Below are positions 28,109 through 37,444 of a stretch of DNA of 64,000 nt, piece after piece (position 1 is the stretch's first letter; every line of letters starts with the position of its first letter). Source of the DNA: CAWBAT01 sp046331665 (GTDB taxonomy: Bacteria; Acidobacteriota; Terriglobia; Versatilivoradales; Versatilivoraceae); contig JAXLQK010000036.1 in NCBI GenBank assembly GCA_046331665.1, forward strand, positions 3,587 through 67,586, written 5' to 3'. The notes beneath the pieces are model-generated. The model worked only from the letters and a program-made list of their open reading frames with translations, did no database searches and was not told the DNA's origin. Both the position numbers and the translations under genes were made by a program.

Positions 28109-28558
28109 ATGCGCGGGATAAAGAAAGTTTTTACGGTCATTTTTTTGCTGGCCTTTGGCAGTAACGTGACGGAGCTGTCTGCGTTTCAGGCCCTGCGGCG
28201 TTCGGCCACGGCGGAAGGAAAATCCGCTTCGTGTCCGAAGCACTCGCCCCAGTGTTGCTGTAGGGAGACAGGCCGTGCGGTGATGCCCGTGCCGGCCAAA
28301 CCGAGTTGCCATGCCGGGCGGAAAACCGATGCGCCAGCTTCAACAACAGCGAATCCGTCCTGCTTTCTGAAGTCTCGATGCAATGATTCAGGTGAAGCAA
28401 TGACGTTTTCCGGTTCAGCGCTGAAGGATTTCTTGCCTGAATCCAATCCCACGGAATTACAGTTTGCTTTGAGTAAAATGGTCCCCTCCAGGATACGGCA
28501 AGACTTGTCGAAACCAGGTTTGCCCGCCCCCTTTCACCCTCCTCGAATGGCTTGTTGA
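28109..28558 (+). CDS. Small Cys-rich exported protein (CCC motif)
   Basis: I do not recognise a characterised family. 149 residues with a signal peptide (KVFTVIFLLAFGSNVTELSA, cleavage near residue 25), then a Cys/His-rich segment CPKHSPQCCCRETG and further cysteines (PSCHAG, PSCFLKSRC). The C-terminal third is Pro-rich without clear fold. A second protein of similar design lies at 29354, on the other side of a cytochrome c' gene. The spacing C-x(6)-CCC would suit binding of copper or another thiophilic metal; that is inference. First gene of a same-strand block that leads to a TonB receptor. Confidence 0.6.
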   Translation: MRGIKKVFTVIFLLAFGSNVTELSAFQALRRSATAEGKSASCPKHSPQCCCRETGRAVMPVPAKPSCHAGRKTDAPASTTANPSCFLKSRCNDSGEAMTFSGSALKDFLPESNPTELQFALSKMVPSRIRQDLSKPGLPAPFHPPRMAC

Positions 28559-28926
28559 TCGAGCCGGAATCATCCACAGCAGTCGAAAACATTTCAATGG
28601 CCTGATCTCGTTTTGTCGTGGGAGAGAGGCACAGAGGATCATCCCTCCTCCAAACGCGACATTTAGAAGAGGCATCCTGATTTTATTGGATTCTTGATCT
28701 CTGTGCCTTTGTGCCTCGACAAGGCGAGTTTCCCTGATTGTAGATTCACAAATTGATGGGAGAGTGGTGGATTTTCTCACGGGACTGTCCATCGCTGGAA
28801 TTCCTGTGCAGGTGTGACGTCTGGCCGGCACGAGGTGAAGCCAGAGCTGAAGTGTGAATCAGCCGTAGTCTCCAAACCAGGGGTTTGACGAAGTGATTCC
28901 ATTGAGTAAAAAAAAGGAGAAAAACC
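28559..28926. other. Gene-free stretch before cytochrome c' gene
   Basis: 368 bases between the first Cys-rich protein and the cytochrome c' gene. It contains an imperfect inverted repeat: GGCACAGAGGATC (28628-28640) against GATCTCTGTGCC (28696-28707), followed by a second TTTGTGCCTC. No coding frame with a ribosome site was found. The promoter of the cytochrome gene may lie near 28860-28910, but no clear hexamers were seen. Confidence 0.4.
28628..28707. repeat. Imperfect inverted repeat, GGCACAGAGGATC / GATCTCTGTGCC
   Basis: The arms at 28628-28640 and 28696-28707 match with one base missing and enclose 55 bases. The wording (CTCTGTGCC-TTTGTGCCTC) looks like a low-complexity intergenic element rather than a protein-binding site. 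Only one copy pair was noticed in this window. Confidence 0.35.
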
Positions 28927-29337
28927 ATGCGAAAGATCATGAGTCTGGCGGTAGGTGTCTTACTGGGCGGAGCGACTCTGTGCTGTTTGGCAGAGGCGGA
29001 GAAATCCCTGGGGCCGACGATGAAGGAAATTCTCGGCAGCGTAACTGCGTTAAAAAAGGATTTGGACGCGAAGAATGGCGCAGAGGCAGAGAAGGAAAGC
29101 AAGAAGCTGGAGGGCCTATTCAAAGACGTCGAGAAGTTCTGGGCCGCCCGAAAGACTGAAGATGCGGTGAAGTTTTCCAAGGACTCGCAAAAAGAGGCGG
29201 CCGAGGTGGGCAAAGCGGCAAAGGCCGGAAACTTTGAGAAAGCGCTGACTGCGCATGGTGAGATTGGCAAGAATTGTCAGGGATGTCATACCGCCCATCG
29301 CGAAAAGCTTCCTGACGGTGGGTTCAAGATTAAATAG
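28927..29337 (+). CDS. Cytochrome c' family protein
   Basis: Periplasmic c-type cytochrome of 136 residues. A signal peptide (about 1-24, MSLAVGVLLGGATLCCLAEA) is followed by a four-helix-bundle-like, Lys/Glu/Ala-rich region, and one heme site CQGCH lies near the C-terminus (about residues 119-123), the position typical of cytochrome c'/c556. AAGGAG sits seven bases before the ATG. Family members bind NO or transfer electrons; some protect against copper or NO. Its location between two Cys-rich exported proteins suggests a shared periplasmic job. Confidence 0.8.
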   Translation: MRKIMSLAVGVLLGGATLCCLAEAEKSLGPTMKEILGSVTALKKDLDAKNGAEAEKESKKLEGLFKDVEKFWAARKTEDAVKFSKDSQKEAAEVGKAAKAGNFEKALTAHGEIGKNCQGCHTAHREKLPDGGFKIK

Positions 29338-29353
29338 CCTAAATGAATAGGTC

Positions 29354-29839
29354 ATGATTCCAGGCAACATGCGACGACGAAAATACGGGCGAACAAAGAG
29401 ATTCTCCTTGCTGGCGATATTGCTTAGCATGGCGGTTTCTTGGTTGGCGCCCGTATTCAAAACGATGGAGGCTGAGACTCCTTCGTGTCGCATGAAGTGT
29501 TGCCGGAAAAGTCAAACGTGTTGTTGTCAAAGGGCGGCGCGTCTCTTTCCTCACGAGGACAAGAACGAACCTCTGGTCCAGCGTCAACCGGTCATCAGCG
29601 AATCTTGTCAGTCCCATTGTGCGGTGCGATCTTCGTCTTCGTGGTTGACTAGGCGTTCCATTGAACGTTCTATATTTACTTTAAGCAAGCCTCCGGAAAT
29701 ACAGCGGGCCGAGCCCATGCAGGATGAAGACACTGCCTGGGAATCGGTTCGCTTTCTTCCTTCCCCCCGAGGGCCTCCAACCTCCTATTCACTCGAAATT
29801 CCAAGCCAATTTGAAATGTCATCTTGTACCGTCGCTTGA
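29354..29839 (+). CDS. Small Cys-rich exported protein (CC/CCC motif)
   Basis: No characterised family recognised. 161 residues from ATG 29354 (ATG 29369 is an alternative start). A hydrophobic signal segment (SLLAILLSMAVSWLAPVF) is followed at once by SCRMKCCRKSQTCCCQRAA and later CQSHC. The arrangement parallels the protein at 28109: signal peptide, Cys cluster with CCC, then a long Pro/Ser-rich tail. It starts only 17 bases after the cytochrome c' stop and may be in the same transcript. Metal binding is inferred only from cysteine density. Confidence 0.6.
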   Translation: MIPGNMRRRKYGRTKRFSLLAILLSMAVSWLAPVFKTMEAETPSCRMKCCRKSQTCCCQRAARLFPHEDKNEPLVQRQPVISESCQSHCAVRSSSSWLTRRSIERSIFTLSKPPEIQRAEPMQDEDTAWESVRFLPSPRGPPTSYSLEIPSQFEMSSCTVA

Positions 29840-30062
29840 TCCCTTTCGAGCTCTCTCGCTCGATTGTCGGATTTAACTGCGAAAGCGTCCAGACGGCCGG
29901 TTGCTGCTCATCCAGCGTTCCGTGTCGGGGCAAACCGGTTCGCTTCGTCGACCGGGCCTTCCCGGGTGGCCTCATATGGCGCTCCGGTTTTTGGGCTAGT
30001 CACTGTGAAAGAGCACGGGACAAGGAGCTACAGTTGAATTTCTATGAGGAGGCAGATTGAAG

Positions 30063-32377
30063 ATGCGTCTATCCAGTTGGCTGTTAAGGTATTTTTTCTC
30101 TCTGATTATTTTATTAAGCAGTTGGTCCAATTCAATCGAGCTTGTCGCTCAAACGACGGCTCCCAAAGGTGCGTTGTCTGGGGTAGTGAGCGATCCCACG
30201 GGAGCGGGTATTCCTCAGGCGAAAATCATGCTCAGTTACAAGTCGACGCATCATTCACTCGAGGTGGAAACGGACAGCCAAGGTCAATACCTCGTCGAGA
30301 ATCTCGCGCCTGGAGACGTCGTCATTGTGGTTTCCGCGACCAATTTTACTTCTGTCACCAAGTCGCTTCGAATCGGGATGAATGAGCCAGCCACGATGGA
30401 TTTCCAGCTTCCGCTGTCCTCCACGGCATCCTCGGTCACCGTGACTGAAAGCGCCAAGGCGGAAATGGAGATGGTTCCGGGAAGCACGGCAGTGATCTCG
30501 CCGGTCGAAATTGCCCAATCGCGCGCCTATATTTTGAAGGATGTCCTGGACTTTACGCCTGGAGTCTTTGCGAATTCGCGTTATGGGTCTGACGAAAGCC
30601 AGTTCTCAATCCGGGGCTCCGGGTTGCGATCCAACTACCACGAACGAGGCGTCAATCTGTTTATCAATGGGATGCCGTATCAGGATGCCGATGGATTTTC
30701 GGATTTTGAAACCCTGGAGCTGATGGCGACTCAACGGGTGGAAGTCTGGAAGGGGGCCAATGCCTTGCGATATGGCGCCAACACCATGGGGGGGGCTGTG
30801 AATTTTGTCACTGATACAGGACAGACGGCTTCGCCCTTCCAAGTCCAGCTTCTGGGGGGCTCCTACGGGCTCTTTAAAGGGCAGGTATCTACGGGAGGTG
30901 TCAAAGGTCGGTTTGATTACTTTGTGAGTGTTTCGGACACTGAGCTGGAGGGTTATCGGGAGCATAGCCAGCAAGGGCGACAACGGCTTTACGGAGTTTT
31001 TGGAATACAGTTGAATGAACACACAAAACTTCGGTTCGATACCATCTATGCCAATATTGCCGAGAAGTATCCCGGTTCTCTGACGCTCCAGGAATTTCTC
31101 ACCAACCCCCAACAGGCAGATCCAACCTATGTCCTTTACGATTGGGGGCGTTTCATCGATTTCACTCGCTTCGGGATAGGACTGAACCATGAATTCAACA
31201 GTCATCACTCGATTGAAATCATCGCGTATGGACAGTACCGGAACCTGTACCACCCGATATTCCAGGTCCTTGACCAGGATCAGCGTGATTTTGGCGGAGA
31301 GTTTCACTATAACTTCGTGGGAAACCTCTGGGGAAAACCTAATCGGTTTGTCTTTGGTTTTGCCCCGCGGGCCGGGAGTGTCGGTGCACGTCGTTATGAG
31401 AATGTCTTTGGTGAGGCGGGAGTGCTGGCCAATCAATATGGGGCCCGCGCCCGGAACTATGGAATTTATTTTGAGGATCAGATTGATTTGCAGTCACGTT
31501 TTACCTTTGTGGCGGGGGGAAGATACGACTATTCAACTCGTCAGTACCTGGATGAATTCAAGGCTTTTGGGGCTGACCACTCCGATTTGCGACAGTACAG
31601 TGCATTTTCCCCCAAAATCGGATTCATCTACCGCCCCCTTGAATCGATCCAAGTGTTTGGAAATATCAGCCGGTCATATGAAATTCCCATACTCGTGGAA
31701 CTCACGAGCTACAATCCCAACGCTCCAGGCTTTCTTCCATTAGAACCTCAGGATGCCTGGCAGTTTGAGCTGGGAACCCGGGGGCAGATCGGGACACGAA
31801 CCAATTGGGAATTCGCCTTTTTTGACACGGAGATAGATAACGAGATCATCAATACCAATCTGGTACCTTTCCCAGGAGCTTTTTTTACGATTCCCAGCTT
31901 TCGAAGTGCTCCGAACACCCGGCATACTGGAATTGAAGTGGCCGACACCTTACTGTTGAAACAGGGCCTTTTCAACGTGAGCGACCGTCTGACGTGGCGC
32001 ACCGCCTATACCTGGTCCCAGTTTCGCTATGTCGATGACACGGATTATGGGGACAATTATCTTCCCGGTGCACCGCGCCATCTGATTCGGAGCGAATTGC
32101 GTTACGATCAGGGGAAAGGTTTCTGGGTGGCTCCGAATATCGATTGGTCTCCCGCCAGCTATTTTGTCAATAGCGCCAATACTGCTGAAAATTTCGAGTA
32201 TTTGGCCTTCAACATCAAGGCCGGCTATGATTGGCGAAGGCTGGGCTTATTTGTGGAAGCTGCCAACCTGACCAACCGCAACTACTCGGGCACCGTCCAG
32301 GTGGATAATGATGCCGGGCGGTTTTATGAGCCCTCCAACGGGAGATCAACGGCGGAGGAGTGAATTGGCGCTTTTAA
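30063..32377 (+). CDS. TonB-dependent receptor, one frameshift near the C-terminus
   Basis: Outer-membrane active transporter. ATG at 30063 has GGAGG ten bases upstream; signal peptide to about residue 31 (SIELVAQ). Domains: carboxypeptidase-regulatory-like (about 38-115), plug (about 130-265, FSIRGSGLRSNYHERGVN and RVEVWKGANALRYGANTMGG), then barrel; it resembles FecA-type receptors. As read, the frame ends at 32363 with a non-barrel tail (GRSTAEE). One missing base near 32343-32348 restores NGGGVNWRF and a stop at 32377, the aromatic terminus expected for a barrel, with 771 residues. Neighbours (Cys-rich proteins, cytochrome c', CPCC protein) suggest copper or heme-related cargo; that is inference. 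Confidence 0.85.
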
Positions 32378-32477
32378 CAGGAACCAGAGCGTGGTGACCT
32401 TCGCGGCCCAACTCATTCCCATAGAGTGTTGAACGGGGAGTAGCGATCGCCACCCTATCTGTAAATCGGAGGAGACG

Positions 32478-33773
32478 ATGCCGATGTTCCATTGGCGTTT
32501 AGGGATCGTTGGATTCATAGCCTTAAGCTCAGCTGGTGGGGTGGGCTGTCATCAACCGGCGAAGTCCTCGATGCAAGAAGCAGTCTCGGCGTATCGATTC
32601 GAGCAGGAGCCGAGACCGGTCTTGAAAACTTCGGGGTCTACTCCAACCCGCGATCCAAAGCTGCGGCTTGATGCCTCCGGTGCCGTGTATCTTCAGGCCG
32701 TGACTGGCGATCATCACCAGTCACAGGTCGGAGTTTCAGTCTCGCATGACGGGGGGGATTCTTTTGCGCCGCTCATTCTATTAAGCGGCAAGGAGGCATC
32801 GGTGAGTTCTCACGGTGAGAACAGCCCAAGCTTCGTTCACAGTGGCTGGCCTTATCTCTACTCCCTTTGGGAACGGAGCACCGGGCAGGGCGGAACGGTG
32901 ATTGAGTTTGCCAGGTTCAATATGGCGACTCATCAGCTGGAAGGCCCTGTTTCTGTGGTGGACAAAAAATCACCTTCTGCCAATCTCTTCCCTTTTATGG
33001 ATTCAAAATCTTTTGGTGGAATCTATGCCGTCTGGCTGGATGGGCGCAACCCTCAGTCCATGCCGCCCGGGACCTTTGAAATTTACCTGGCAAGGTCACT
33101 GAACCAGGGAACCCGGTTTGAAAAAAATGTCCGTGTCTCGGCCGCCGGCTGTCCTTGTTGCCGGCCCGTACTGGCGTTCGGGAAGAATAGCGAGATCTAT
33201 GTCTTGTTTCGCACGGTGCTCGAGGGAGATATTCGCGACATTGCCATCAGTGTCTCATCGGATGGCGGACGGAGTTTTTCATTGCCATCGAGAATCTCGC
33301 TAGACAACTGGAAAATTGATGGTTGTCCCCACTCAGGCCCCTCGGCGGCCGTCAGCGGCGATCGGCTCTATGTGGCATGGTATACCGAAGGCCTTCGCGG
33401 CAAACCCGGGATTTGGCTGGCTTGGTCGGATGATGGGGCCAAATCATTTTCGAAGCCTGTCAATATTTCCGGAGAAATTCTGGATGCGAACCATCCTTCG
33501 CTTACCGTTTCGTCGAACGGAAAGGTATTGATAGTCTTCCAGGGACGAGATCCTCAGAAAAAAGATGGGTGGGATCAAGCTCAGGTCTATCTCGCGGAAA
33601 TTGATCCCGCTGAAAAGCCAAGCGTGCCAATAGCTGTTCCCGGCAGAAAAAAGTCAGTGTCTTATCCCACAGTGGCTTCAGGAACTAACGGGAAGGTATT
33701 CGTTGCCTGGACTGAAAAAACTGAAGAAGGGCCGCAAGTGTTTCTTTCACGCGGCAGGCGCAATCCCATTTGA
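32478..33773 (+). CDS. Exported sialidase-like beta-propeller protein with CPCC motif
   Basis: 431 residues with a hydrophobic signal segment and Cys at 24 (GGVGC), so perhaps a lipoprotein. The body has BNR/Asp-box-like repeats (SVSHDGGDSFAP, SVSSDGGRSFSLP, AWSDDGAKSFSKP), typical of six-bladed sialidase-like propellers. It has no clear sialidase catalytic set. Two conserved-looking insertions, AAGCPCCRPVLAFG and DGCPHSGPSAAV, bring four Cys and a His together, which I have seen as a signature of an uncharacterised exported group. GGAGGA precedes the ATG. It follows the TonB receptor and probably works at the outer membrane or in the periplasm with it. Enzymatic activity is not claimed. Confidence 0.7.
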   Translation: MPMFHWRLGIVGFIALSSAGGVGCHQPAKSSMQEAVSAYRFEQEPRPVLKTSGSTPTRDPKLRLDASGAVYLQAVTGDHHQSQVGVSVSHDGGDSFAPLILLSGKEASVSSHGENSPSFVHSGWPYLYSLWERSTGQGGTVIEFARFNMATHQLEGPVSVVDKKSPSANLFPFMDSKSFGGIYAVWLDGRNPQSMPPGTFEIYLARSLNQGTRFEKNVRVSAAGCPCCRPVLAFGKNSEIYVLFRTVLEGDIRDIAISVSSDGGRSFSLPSRISLDNWKIDGCPHSGPSAAVSGDRLYVAWYTEGLRGKPGIWLAWSDDGAKSFSKPVNISGEILDANHPSLTVSSNGKVLIVFQGRDPQKKDGWDQAQVYLAEIDPAEKPSVPIAVPGRKKSVSYPTVASGTNGKVFVAWTEKTEEGPQVFLSRGRRNPI

Positions 33774-34143
33774 CGTTGTACACCCACTGTGATTGCTTCA
33801 GTGGCCGTCACTTACCCAGCCAATAAAAGGGTTGGAATCCTGCCTCGATCGTTTGTCCAAGCCCTGGGCTGAGAGGCAAAAAGTTGACATGGCGAATGAT
33901 GTTTTTTGGACCAGAAGGCTATTCGTACTGGAAGTACATTTTTGAAATAAATAGTACAATATTTGATCATAAAAGCGTCCCGACAAAAGACCTTCTTCGA
34001 TTGGGAAGTCAACTCTAAGTATAAAGAAAATAAGGAAGTTATGAAATAATTTGGGGCCGTCTTTGACAGCGATCCAGAAATTGTTTTAAGCTATTCGGCA
34101 AGGATGCCGATCTAAAATGCGAGGCCCTGGATAGGGAGCAGTG
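33774..34143. other. Gene-free A/T-rich stretch
   Basis: About 370 bases between the CPCC protein and the FlgM-like gene. The middle part is richer in A/T than its surroundings and carries AGTAC three times between about 33925 and 33960. I could not define a promoter or a terminator with confidence, and no coding frame looks real. Confidence 0.4.
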
Positions 34144-34443
34144 ATGGCCAAGATGGGGAGAAAAAATGGAGGGAAGGTGGGCACTATCTCAGAGACGACT
34201 TTGCCCTTAAATCGAAGTCGGAATGGGAAAAGAAATTTTCTCTCAAAAAAACTAGAAGGCCTCTCTACGAGCAAACAGCGCGAATTCATCCGCATTCGGC
34301 AATTATTAGAAAACGTGCCTGAGCTTCGGATGGACAAAATCGTTAAATTGGCAAAAGCAATCGACAACGGAACGTATCAAGTCAAAAGTGAGAAGATCGC
34401 TGAAGCCATTTTTGAAAAACATTACCACGATTCTTCAGACTGA
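34144..34443 (+). CDS. FlgM-like anti-sigma factor domain protein
   Basis: 99 residues from ATG 34144 (GTG 34141 is an alternative); AGGGAG lies a few bases upstream. The N-terminal half is basic and disordered. The C-terminal half, ELRMDKIVKLAKAIDNGTY then QVKSEKIAEAIFEKH, matches the FlgM pattern (R-x-DKV-x-x-L-x-x-AI-x-x-G-x-Y-x-V-x-x-x-K-x-A). FlgM binds the flagellar sigma factor FliA. No flagellar gene is in this window, so it is either an orphan regulator for a distant locus or an anti-sigma factor with another partner. Confidence 0.7.
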   Translation: MAKMGRKNGGKVGTISETTLPLNRSRNGKRNFLSKKLEGLSTSKQREFIRIRQLLENVPELRMDKIVKLAKAIDNGTYQVKSEKIAEAIFEKHYHDSSD

Positions 34444-34685
34444 ATTCAGGTACCTTCACTCCCTGTTTTTGCAAATCTTCCTGGACAATTTAGGCTTGTT
34501 GCGTCAAACAATGATTTGCCAAGCGTAATATTCCTTTCCCGGAGATGATTTGTTGCGGCTTGGAATTCGAGCGTCCACGCAATCCGTGTTCCTCTAACGC
34601 CCCGTTTTTATATTGCAATAATGGGATTCATCCAGAATTTTTGGGAATGGTTCTGCTTCAAGGAATTCAGAGGAGGTTGAAGAAT

Positions 34686-37090
34686 ATGCAAGCGGCTGGA
34701 ATTCCTGGGCTGGGGTCACGCAGCACCAGGTACACGCGGTCTGCATCTTTTCTTCTGTTATTCCTATTTCCCCTGCCGCACCAGCGAGGCATCGACATCC
34801 CCATCACGATTCGTGAAACCGCCGGTGTCCCGCGCCACCAATGGCTGATTACGACCCGGAGCCCCGCTGCCCGAGGCGGGTGCGATCGCTGGATAAGCTT
34901 CAGATTTTGGACACGCATGGAAGATTTTGTACCGGCTCAGTTGGTGTTGCCTGACGCTGGTGATCTGACAGGAGCATCCGTTGGGTTCATTGTGAGTTTG
35001 CAGTGTCTGTTGAGGCGTTGGGCACGGCGACTTTCTACTTGCGCGAACTCGTCTCCCTCCCCGAATTCCCATCCCCTATTGGAATCATGCCCAGAGGGAG
35101 AGACTTCGAGGTGATTACCGGTCCCCTGCGCATGGTCTTGCTGGGAAACTCCAATCAGCTTCTCGATCAGGTCTGGGTTGATGAAGGGTGGGGCTACAAT
35201 TTTAGTGAAGCCAATAAGATCCTGGACAGTGGCAATTTTCGACTCTCCGTAACGTGTAACGGACATACCTATCCAACGAGTGATTGGAAGAAAACGAGGG
35301 TAACGGTTGAGGCGGTTAGTGCTCTTCGAGCAGTCATTAGAGTTGAGGGGAGTTTCAATCTGGGTGATCAAAACGAAAGAGCGTTTAACTATGTTGCCAG
35401 AATTACCCTGTATGGCGGGAAAACTTATTTCAAGATGGACCTTACGGTTATTGACGAATCGCGGAATCCCGAAAAGAATTCTTTGCCTTTCGAAGATCTC
35501 AGTTTGGAACTGAAATTGAATCTCGATCCGTCCCAACAAAAATTTGCTTTTGGCGGAGGAGCGAATGACATTCGCGGTGACTTTCTCAAAGTCCCAATGG
35601 CAACTCTCTCTCAATTAACTCCCCGTGAGTACAAGGTCACGGGAGCTGTTGAATATGCGGGGGCCGTGGAGGAAGGTCAAGGTTACAAACCTGGCTGGGT
35701 TGACCTCTCGGATGATGGGTATGGTCTTTCGGTGGGTGTCCGTTGGTTCCCTCGTCTCTTCCCGAAAGGATTTGAAGTCCGCAATGACGGGACACTGGCC
35801 ATCAGACTCGCTCCGTTCCAAGTCTCCGGCGTGAAAATTTCCAAGAGATTTTGCCGCACCCATGAACTTCTTTTCCACTTCCATGGTCAGCGGGATCTTG
35901 CCTCCGGGCAAGTGAGGAACAATTTGACCGGATTTCAAAGTTCACTCTATGGTACCGTCCCGGCTGCGTTGTACTTGAATGACTCCGTCGGGCCACTTGT
36001 CACAGAGCTGAAGCCCAAGCTCGATCCCGATTCTGCACAACTCAAAGTAATCCCCCTTTACGACGCATGGCAGAATAAGAATCGGGAGGTAACTTCCACA
36101 GCAATGCGCGAACGTGATCAGCGCGAAGCTTCAGCCGTTTTTTGCTTTGGCGATTCGCTGCATTTTGTAAATGACGAGGTTGTTCAATCCCCTCCAGGCC
36201 AGTGGCTGCAGGCGGTGGGAGATTTTCCTCATGCGCTTTACCTTCAATTCCAACGCACCGGAGAATTGAAATCGCTGGAATTAGCTGAAGAATCGCTCTC
36301 CTACACTATGGACTTCACAGTCGCTCGTCCCATAGAGAACAACCCAATGAATCCGAACGGGGGCAGGGGATTTTTGCGTTTTTACCAAATTGAAGGTTTG
36401 CTGGACTCTTATCTAATCACGGGCAATGCCCGTTGCCTGGCAGTCGCCAGAAAATCGTTGCAGGATTTATTAGGTGAAGATGATCATCGTCTCGTCCAAA
36501 GTCCGGCGAGATTGGGAAATGCTCTCCTTTGCCTGGCACGCGGATTTGAGGTCTTGGGAGACCGGCAATTCTTAGATCGTTCGATGCACCTCTTGAATGC
36601 ATTCGTGGAGGAGAAGCAGGGCAGGACATCCCTGGCCAGTCCGAACCCTTCGGGATTGAACGCGGAGAGCAGACAAAATCCAGAAGAGGAAAATGAGAGA
36701 GCGAAAGCTTGGCAATATGGAATTTTGTGGGACGGATATCAGCAAGCGGGCCGTGCCAGCGGGGAAAAAGTCTATTTTGACCGGATTCGCGAGGAAGCGA
36801 TTGAACTGTTTGAGCGAGAACAGGACTGGGATAACGGAAGAAGGATCCTCAAGGGATATCCGCCATTGACCTTGCTTCTAGCCCTCGGAATTGCCAGTTT
36901 GGAACAGAGCAAGCCCGAAGTGGCAATTCCCGGACTGGCATTCGAATGTTTTCGTCATTTCGAAGAGGCGAGTTTTGTCATTCAGGATCCGGGGACCTAT
37001 GGCCTACTCTTCAGTGGCATGGAGAAGTATGTGGGACTGCTTGAGCTCCAGCAAGCAGTCCGGAAAAAGGCTGATTCCAAAGTTCCTTAA
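34686..37090 (+). CDS. Exo-rhamnogalacturonan lyase-like (PcRGLX/YetA-type) protein, 5' part frameshifted
   Basis: The ATG at 34686 follows GGAGG and encodes a signal peptide (SASFLLLFLFPLP) and DIPITIRETAGVPR. Between about 34855 and 34975 the conserved N-terminal RIFT-like domain is spread over all frames: GAPLPEAGAIA, SLDKLQILDTHGRF, VPAQL, then SIRWVHCEFAVSVEALG, which joins the long open frame to 37090 (695 residues from 35003). At least four indels are needed. The long part has beta-rich domains, then a helical region from about 36200. The VPAQ...W.DGSIRWV pattern is what I recall for the PcRGLX (PL26) group, suggesting removal of rhamnogalacturonan ends in the periplasm. It could be a pseudogene or an error-damaged gene. 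Confidence 0.6.
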
Positions 37091-37276
37091 GGTCGGCTCG
37101 AGGCGGAGGTCTCGTTGACACAGTAGAATGGATATGCTAAAAACCCAATGTTTGTCGAATTCAGGCAAGAGTCTGCGGTCTCTTGGTAGGCGTTTTAGCC
37201 ACGGGGATTTGTGGCCAGGCACCGGTTGTGGACGGATGCCTTTCAAATTTCTGCTCTTGTCCTGAGCCGATTCCAG

Positions 37277-37361
37277 GCGAAAGTGGCGGAATTGGCAGAC
37301 GCGCTGGACTTAGGATCCAGTCCCGCAAGGGGTAGGGGTTCAACTCCCCTCTTTCGCACCA
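37277..37361 (+). tRNA. tRNA-Leu (anticodon TAG)
   Basis: An 85-base cloverleaf: acceptor GCGAAAG (37277-37283) pairs with CTTTCGC (37351-37357), the anticodon stem CTGGA/TCCAG encloses CTTAGGA with TAG at 37311-37313, a long variable arm follows (class II), and the T arm contains GGTTCAA. The CCA end (37359-37361) is encoded. The D arm has the usual leucine form (TGGCGGAATTGGCAGACGCG). It precedes tig by 83 bases. Confidence 0.97.
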
Positions 37362-37444
37362 AGTTTCTTTCAATTCCATAAGCTCACCTGGTTTTTCCAT
37401 ATCCTTGAGATGCTGTTCAATCTCGTCAAACTGAGGACACAAAA

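Noticed and set aside
29840..30056. Cobalamin riboswitch before the second TonB receptor (GTCACTGTGAAAG looked like part of one)
   Set aside because: The B12 box and the other conserved parts are missing; one short match is not enough.
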